Assembly: GCF_914767665.1 (NCBI RefSeq)
Contig: NC_059503.1
Span: 53,622,852-53,686,851 of the forward strand
Direction of reading: 5' to 3'
Length of the DNA stretch: 64,000 bases
Source of the DNA: Harmonia axyridis
Lineage: Eukaryota; Arthropoda; Insecta; Coleoptera; Coccinellidae
This document shows positions 45,501 to 54,500 of this stretch, piece after piece. The notes under the pieces are model-generated. The model did no database searches, was not told the origin of the DNA, and worked only from the letters and a program-made list of their open reading frames with translations. Made by a program: the position numbers and the translations under genes. Every line of letters starts with the position of its first letter. Position 1 is the first letter of the stretch.

Positions 45501-48500
45501 CCAGCCAAATCTCAAGCTGCCTACAGTAAAGAGTACGAATGCTTTCAGGAGTGGAAAAGAAAAAAATTGGTGGACGGTGTGAGCGATAGTATTTTGTTAG
45601 CATATTTCCAAGATTTGGTATGTTGCTCTGATTCTTGTTATTCTTGATGTATGATTAATTCATTCGATCCCCAGTCCCAGAAATATTCTCCAAACACGTT
45701 ATGGCCGAAACTATCGATGTTAAGATCAATGCTACATTTGAAGGAAAAAACTGATGTCAAATTATTCGATGAAGTCGAAGCATTTGTTAAGAACAAAAAT
45801 AAAGGATACGTTCCTAAAAAATCATCAGTGTTGTCCCGGGAGCAGCTCAAGACATTCTTGAGTGAAGCTCCTAATGACGTTTTTTTGATGTATAAGGTAA
45901 AAGTTTCATTTTGATTTCCTCTGTTGATAAGATTTTTACATTCATAATTTTGAAGGTTGTTTTAATAATGGAAATCTTTGGCGCCTGCAGAACACGAGAG
46001 TTGGTGAATATGCTATCTTCAGATATCGAAGATCGTGGTTCGGTAATCATAATCAAAGTCTCAAAGACTAAGAATGATATAAACAGAATATTCACTATAA
46101 TTGATGAAGAAGATCTGGGTGCTGCTCGTTTGGTGAGGGAGTATTCAGCGTTGCGCCCGCAAGGCGTTCTTAGGTTCTTCGTAGCTTATAGGAATAAGAA
46201 GTGTACTCTTCAGCCTGTCGGCAAAAATACCTTCGGAAAAATTCCGAGTAAGGTTGCTGAATGGTTGGGTTTAGATAATCCGAAAACCTATACAGGTCAT
46301 TGTGGAAGACGAACATCCGCGACATTGGTTGCCGATGCGGGAGCCTCAATGACAACACTCAAGAGACATGGTGGTTGGAAAAGTTCGTCTGTTGCAGAAG
46401 GCTATCTGGCGGACAGTATGCTGCACAAAAATAAGGTAGCGAAGATGATAGCAGGTGTGGAGGGTGAGCCATCTGCAGCATCACAATCTTTGAAGACCGT
46501 TTTGGGAGAATCGTCCGAGACTGCTGCTGCAAGGAATGTTCTCAAGAAAACTGTAGTCTCGTCGTCGAATAATTATGAACAAGATATTTCTTCTTCCTTT
46601 GTATCTGGTGGAAATACTTTTAGTGGAAATTTCAACAATTGCAGTTTCCATTTTGTTACTAAATAAAGAAATAGTTTCATATTTCCCTAGGGAAATATGA
46701 ACTGACGTTTCATATTTCCCTTGGGAAATATGAGTGTGTTATGACACATGGTAACTAAGGCGATATAGCTCAATATTGGTTCGATCAGAAAAAAACGTTT
46801 TTTTTCTTTTTATCATTTTTATTTTAATATTATTTCTGCTTGGAGAATGAATGTACCGCTGAAGTGGAATCGTCAGGTACACTTTCTAATTGTTTTTGTC
46901 TTGTTCGCGATTCTGGTATTGAATTGTGTTGGGGTGGTCATTTCAAATAAATATATCATTTCCCGCTCCTCAAGTATAGGCAACCAATATAACATCTTTT
47001 CTCGTCAAATTGTCAAGTCGCAAAAACTTGTTTTGAATCCCATCTGTGAAATATAGATACATCAATTGGAAGTCATTTTTTCCGTATTTCTCGAGTGTAG
47101 AGCATCTCAGCTAATCCAAATAAAGATTTTCTGTCTTCGACCATTTGAGTTGGATTATTTGGAAAATTGCAGATAATATCATAATTTTGCTGATTATTTT
47201 GGATATTTATATCACGTTTTGGAATCAAGCAGAATTTCCGTCTTGTACGGGATAAAAATTCTACATACTCTGATAGAAATTTCTATAAAAGCCGCCCTCC
47301 ATCTTAGGTAATGTAAAGTACGAATTTCAAATGATTGTCTTCATGAGTTTTAATTGCAGGCTTTCAATTCTTCTGAATATTTTACTGATTCGATATATAA
47401 GTGGATCAACCTGAATTATTGGCGTGTTGGTTGATGCAAAGACATCCCTTGGACATAGGCACCCCCATTGCCTTATACTGAGGGTTGGAATAACTTCTAA
47501 CCGGTTGGGAGCGAACCGAATTCAACATTTCCATCAACTGGACTTCTCCCTCTGGATGAGTACAACCCTTTTATTTTCATTAGAGAAAGTTACCAAAATT
47601 AATCATTTATTTTGAATATATTGAATAACCATATTGGACCATATATAGACTCTGAAATTTAACTAAAATCCTACAGTTTATTATTTTATTGTGAATACCA
47701 TTATCTGTGAAATTCTCTGTAAATGAAAGCCGGCATTCATTCTTTTAAATTATTGTTCATACTTAAGTGCACTCAATTCAAATTCATTAATTACATTTCA
47801 TATCATAAATATAACGCTTTTCTCTTCAAGTACTTAGTAATTTGGTAGTTTTGGAAATTTTACAGAAAAGTAGGAATCTTGTTTATATTCGATTGATGTT
47901 CATTTTAAATTAAGAAAAAAATTATAGAATCCACCCCTTCTCCACTAGAGCTAAGCCGCGAGCTTCATTTTACCTTATTTATGTTACATCTAGAGAATAT
48001 TTGAAAATAATTCACTTGTTGAGAAAAATAACGTAACATAAATAATTGGCACCGCAACGTGTGAGGCCCCCTTTTTTTTTTGAATATATGGTCCATAATT
48101 CCTCTTGATAAATTAGTTCTGAATTTTATTCCAAAAATATACCTTAGTTTAACTTAATTGATTATTGAAAAACTTCATTTAGTGCAGATTAGATTTGTTT
48201 ACTTCTTTTTTTTTTGCTGCTAACATTTGGTTAGATTCATTATCGCTTCCATTACAACGGGTTTTTGTGTATTCTGATTTCATATTCGGTCAATTCTTGG
48301 TTTGCATACACTACACGCCAATAAAGTTGTTTCGAAATTCTTCGGAATATTTTCGATATTTTTTTCATTTTTTGTTCCTGAAGTCCTGACTTCATTTGAT
48401 TTAGTTAATAATTTGGGCTATAGGTTCAATTTTCTCAATTGGTTTAGTGCAATTTTCTCTTTTTTTTGTGTTTTCATTCAAGTTGTATCGATATGGATTT

Positions 48501-51500
48501 GCAGTGGGAATGTAATAGGCTATCGAAAGATGAGCTTGAGTATGAGTTGAAAATAAGAGGTTTTGAAGATGTGGGTACAGTGGACAAGATGCGAAGTTGT
48601 CTTAGGAATGTTTTGAAATTAGAACGGTCAGGTCAGTCATTAACTTACCCTGCTTATGCGTTGAATTGTGATGAGGAGTTTAAAATTGTTGAGGATAAAA
48701 TAAAGGAAATAGTTTCTTCGATTGAAATTTTCGAAGGTGATGATAAGACCACGGCGTATAAGAAAATTTCATCAAAAATAGCTCACGTTATGAAAAGAAT
48801 AGATAGGACTAATCCAACTGAGTCGGATAAAATTAAACTTAGAAGTAGTCTCCTTTCTCAAGCGTTAACATTGATGCCTAAGTTGAAATTTCGTATTAAA
48901 AACTTAAAATTTCAAGAAGCGAGCATATTGAATCCGAGTTTTTTCAATATTGATTTGGAAGACGATTTATCTTCTGAAGAAGAAACAGCAGCACATGGTA
49001 ATATTTGTAATTCGACACCTAAAAACAAAACGTCACATCCAACTGAGTTTAGCGCATTACATCCAAAATCGATTCCTATTACTAAATGGAACCTCCAATT
49101 TTCTGGAGATAGTAGAGATATGTCGGTATTAGCTTTTCTTGAACGTGTTGACGAACTATCAGTTTCTAGACATATTGGAGAACAAGAACTTTTTGAATCG
49201 GCTTTTGACCTTTTTCGTGGTTCAGCTTTAACTTGGTTTAGAGCAAATAAAAAGAAATTCAATAATTGGAATGATATCGGGATGGCCTTAAAGAAACAGT
49301 TCCTTCCGCACGACTATGACGATCGGTTATTTGAAGAAATCAAGAAACGCACACAGGGAGGAAATGAAAACATCGGTATTTATGTGGCTTGTATGACAAC
49401 TCTATTTTCGCGCCTATCGTATAATGTTCCTGAATCTGTACAGCTTCGCTTAGTTTTGCGGAATATACTTCCCTTCTTCCAGCTCCATCTTGGATTAATT
49501 GAGGTGGATTCCTTAGATCATCTCATTGATCTTTGTTCGGAATTAGAAATAAAGAAACATTCTGTAGAAAATTTCTCGAAGCCTTTACGTCGAAAAACTG
49601 ATCTTGAACCAGATTTAGCATATGTTGGGGCATCTTCGTCGTCTAGTCATATGGGTTCACAGGTATCATCGGTTACATGTTGGAATTGTAGGAAGCTCGG
49701 TCATACATCTCGGGTTTGTAGAGCGACCAAAACCAAACATTGTTATAAATGCGGTTTTCCTGGTGTTACTGTTCGAGATTGTAAAACATGTTCACGTACC
49801 ACTGCGATGTCGGAAAACAATTAAGGCAGACGGCAGAACCCTGATGATCATTATGCTTCTACCAAAGAACACATTAGTTTCGATCAAACTTCTCATATCA
49901 CTTCAGAACAAAAAGTTTTATTGGATTTTATAATTTCTCACTCCGGTCATGATGAAAGACCTTACCTTAAGGTTAAAGTTTTCGGAAGAGAATTTCTTGG
50001 TTTGCTAGACTCAGGTGCTACTAGGACTATCATGGGAAATGATAGTTGGGAATTATTGAAGCCTTTTGGAATCAATTTGAATAGTGAGGACGCACCGAAT
50101 TGTAGTGTGGCAAATGGAAATGTCTGTGAAAGTCTTGGGTCGGTCTGTGTTCCCATGGAGCTTATGGGTAAAATTAAACTTGTGAACGTTTTGATCGTTC
50201 CATCGCTGAAACATTCATTAATATTAGGGTTAGATTTTTGGAAATCGATGGAGATAGTACCAAACTTGAATCGGGATTGTTGGGAGTTTTCTTGTGATGA
50301 AATAAATGTGCAGAATAAATCCGAAAGTCAAATCACCGATAGTAATGATTTATCTGACGCACAACGTGATACTTTGGATAAATTTATAAATAAAAAGTTT
50401 GAATTGCAAGGTGATCGGTTGGGATGTACACATCTCACGGAATTTGAGATACAAACGGATTCTCCTCCTATAAAGCAACGGTATTATCCCGTCTCTCATG
50501 TTGTTCAACAGCATATTGATTCTGAACTTCAGAAAATGATTGATTTGGGTATTGTTGAGGAATCTCGTAGTCCGTGGTCATCGCCAATATTATTAGTCCG
50601 CAAAAAAGAAGGTGGATATCGGTTTTGTGTGGACTACCGGAAATTGAATAAAGTTACGAAACCAGATGCCTATCCTTTACATTTTGTTTCTGCGATTTTG
50701 GACAACCTCAAGGGAGCAAAATATCTCTCCTCCATCGATATAAAGTCAGCTTACTGGCAGATTCCTATGAAAGAATCTTCTAAGGAATATACAGCTTTCA
50801 CGATTCCTAATAGAGGATTGTATCAATTTAAACGCGTTCCATTTGGTTTAAAGAATGCACCTGCTGCTTGGTAGAGGTTTATTGATCGGGTGATTGGTCC
50901 TGATTTGGAACCGTATGCTTTCGTATACCTCGATGATATCATTATAATTTCTGACTCCTTCGAGAAGCACATGGAAATCCTTGAAAAAATATTTTCGAGA
51001 CTATTTGACGCTGGACTTACAGTTAATAAAGAAAAATGTAAGTTTTGTAGGTCTGAACTTCGCTATTTAGGGTATGTTGTGGATAAATTCGGTCTCAGAG
51101 TGGATCCTGAGAAGGTTGAAGCTATTTTAAGGATTCCTCGACCTTCTTGTGTTAAAGAAGTTCGGTCATTTATTGGCATGGCTTCTTGGTATAGGAGGTT
51201 TATTCCCGATTTTTCTGCCCGAATAAATCCTCTTTGTCAGCTGCTGCGTAAAAATTCCAAGTGGAATTGGAATTCAGAATGTGAAGCCAGCTTCCATTCT
51301 GTGAAGGAATATCTTATTAGTGCTCCATTATTACAGTGTCCTGATTTCAGCTTGCCATTTATTGTGCAGACTGATGCAAGTAACTATGGTCTTGGTGCCG
51401 TTCTCTCCCAGGAGTCTGATCAAGGTGAAAGGGTCATTTGTTACCTTAGTCGATCACTGACCAAACAGGAACGTGCATATTCCACAACAGAGAAAGAACT

Positions 51501-54500
51501 CTTATGCGTTGTATGGGCATTGGAAAAGCTCAGGCCGTACTTGGAAGGTACGTCATTTACTGTTGTGACCGACCATCATTCGTTAATTTGGTTGCACAAC
51601 TTAAAAGAACCGAATGGGAGACTGTGTAGATGGGCTGTTCGCTTACAGCAATTTGATTTCAAGATTATACATCGTAAGGGCAAGGATCATGTTGTTCCTG
51701 ATCTTCTATCTCGTTCTGTCCCGGTAATAGATAGTATTACTCCTGAGGAAGATCATTCTGATTTTGATATTAATACCGTTAAAGATAAGTGGTATTTATC
51801 AATGAGATCAAAAATTCTTGATAGTCCTTTAAACTTTCCACAATGGAGAGTAGAAAATGATAAAATATTTAAATATGTTAAGTGTGATTTTTCTGTGTTG
51901 TCAGGTGATGATTTGAATTGGAAACTTGTTGTACCCAAAGAAAATCGTTCGTCTGTTATTCATGCCATTCACTGTGTTCCGACAAGTGGCCATCCTGGTG
52001 TTTTCAAAACATATAAGAAAATTTGTGAAAGATATTTTTGGCCTAAAATGCGTTCTGACGTTAGTTGTTTTGTTAAGAAGTGTAAGATATGTATAGGTCA
52101 TAAATCAGTTCAAAAAAGTCCAACAGGTTTATTGGGTAGTCGACCAACTATAACGAAACCTTTTCAGATGCTTAGTATCGATTTGATGGGACCTCTTCCG
52201 CGATCTACGAAGGGTTATAGTTTTATATTTGTGATCTCTGATTACTTCTCAAAGTTTGTCTTAACTTTTCCGCTAAGATCGGCGAACGCATTGAAGATAT
52301 GCGAGCATTTGGAAAATGATGTATTCCTTTTATTTGGTGTGCCAAAGTATATCATAGCTGATAATGGTACTCAATTCAGGGGAAAACACTTTACCGACTT
52401 GTGCAATAAATATAAGGTGAAAATGTTGTTCAATGCTCTTTACCACCCCCAACATAATCCTGTAGAGAGAGTTAATAGGGTTGTTAAGACTACTCTATCT
52501 TGTTATGTACAAGAAAATCATAGGAAATGGGATTTATTCCTTCCGTCTGCAAGTTGTGCCATTCGCACATTAGTCCATGAAGTCACAGGATTCACTCCGT
52601 ATTTTATAAATTTTGGGCGTGAACATATTATTCGTGGAGATCTTCATGATATAACGATTCCTGATAAAAATATCAATGTGGTCCGTGATAACGTCGATTT
52701 GAATAGGTCTGGTAACTTTTTACATTTATACAATAAAGTTAAAGAAAAATTGGAAAGAGCTTATAGAGCTTCCGAGGGAAGATATAATCTTCGAAGACGT
52801 CCCGTAGAATATAATGTTGGTGACATCGTCTGGCATAAAAATCATGCTCTATCAAATAAGTCTAAATTTTTTTCTGCTAAATTGAGCCCTCGATATGTCG
52901 GTCCATTTAGGGTAAAATCTAAGCTTGGTCGTTGGTCTTATGAACTGGAGGATGATTCGAGTAAGTCTTGTGGAATATGGCACGTGAATGATCTGAAGGA
53001 AGGATCTGTTGAAGAGTTTGCTTAACTCTTCATTTTACCTGGGGGGGAGTTGTAACGTTTTTTTTCTTTTTATCATTTTTATTTTAATATTATTTCTGCT
53101 TGGAGAATGAATGTACCGCTGAAGTGGAATCGTCAGGTACACTTTCTAATTGTTTTTGTCTTGTTCGCGATTCTGGTATTGAATTGTGTTGGGGTGGTCA
53201 TTTCAAATAAATATATCATTTCCCGCTCCTCAAGTATAGGCAACCAATATAACATCTTTTCTCGTCAAATTGTCAAGTCGCAAAAACTTGTTTTGAATCC
53301 CATCTGTGAAATATAGATACATCAATTGGAAGTCATTTTTTCCGTATTTCTCGAGTGTAGAGCATCTCAGCTAATCCAAATAAAGATTTTCTGTCTTCGA
53401 CCATTTGAGTTGGATTATTTGGAAAATTGCAGATAATATCATAATTTTGCTGATTATTTTGGATATTTATATCACGTTTTGGAATCAAGCAGAATTTCCG
53501 TCTTGTACGGGATAAAAATTCTACATACTCTGATAGAAATTTCTATAAAAGCCGCCCTCCATCTTAGGTAATGTAAAGTACGAATTTCAAATGATTGTCT
53601 TCATGAGTTTTAATTGCAGGCTTTCAATTCTTTCAATTCTTCTGAATATTTTACTGATTCGATATATAAGTGGATCAACCTGAATTATTGGCGTGTTGGT
53701 TGATGCAAAGACATCCCTTGGACATAGGCACCCCCATTGCCTTATACTGAGGGTTGGAATAACTTCTAACCGGTTGGGAGCGAACCGAATTCAACATTTC
53801 CATCAACTGGACTTCTCCCTCTGGATGAGTACAACCCTTTTATTTTCATTAGAGAAAGTTACCAAAATTAATCATTTATTTTGAATATATTGAATAACCA
53901 TATTGGACCATATATAGACTCTGAAATTTAACTAAAATCCTACAGTTTATTATTTTATTGTGAATACCATTATCTGAATACCATTATCTGTGAAATTCTC
54001 TGTAAATGAAAGCCGGCATTCATTCTTTTAAATTATTGTTCATACTTAAGTGCACTCAATTCAAATTCATTAATTACATTTCATATCATAAATATAACGC
54101 TTTTCTCTTCAAGTACTTAGTAATTTGGTAGTTTTGGAAATTTTACAGAAAAGTAGGAATCTTGTTTATATTCGATTGATATTATTAAAACTATCTGGCG
54201 CCCTCCCTATTTATTGAGCTGTTCATTTTAAATTAAGAAAAAAATTATAGAATCCACCCCTTCTCCACTAGAGCTAAGCCGCGAGCTTCATTTTACCTTA
54301 TTTATGTTACATCTAGAGAATATTTGAAAATAATTCACTTGTTGAGAAAAATAACGTAACAAAATTTTGTAGAAAAGAAAAACTATTTTGTCTTATCAAA
54401 CCGGCAAACCGGACATTTAGTCAGGGCGCCGAATCAAAGGAACTCAAAATCAATTAAAAAACGAGACATACTTTTTGACATAAAAATGTTTTCTTAGTTA

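Larger units (their letters stand above)
45289..46793 (+). mobile_element. Crypton (tyrosine-recombinase) DNA transposon
   Basis: Contains an intact tyrosine recombinase gene (45450-46666). A ~26-base imperfect inverted repeat (GTTTTTTTCTGATTGAAACAA at about 45289 and the inverse of TTGGTTCGATCAGAAAAAAAC at 46777-46797) may mark the ends; classical Cryptons lack terminal inverted repeats, so the boundaries are uncertain. Two further GGGAAATATGA palindromes lie right of the gene and one hairpin left of it. Confidence 0.7.
46791..54361 (+). mobile_element. Ty3/gypsy LTR retrotransposon
   Basis: A 7.6-kb element with two near-identical LTRs, a candidate primer-binding site, gag, pol and a G-rich polypurine tract. 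Domain order protease-RT-RNaseH-integrase is Ty3/gypsy. No envelope frame follows the integrase. Two in-frame stops interrupt the single gag-pol frame. It lies in the 15-kb intron of the small secreted gene, in the opposite orientation. Confidence 0.92.

Noticed and set aside
48912..49262. 116-codon minus-strand frame in gag
   Set aside because: Shadow of gag.
53026..53050. Envelope gene after pol
   Set aside because: Only a polypurine tract separates the pol stop from the 3' LTR; there is no room for one.
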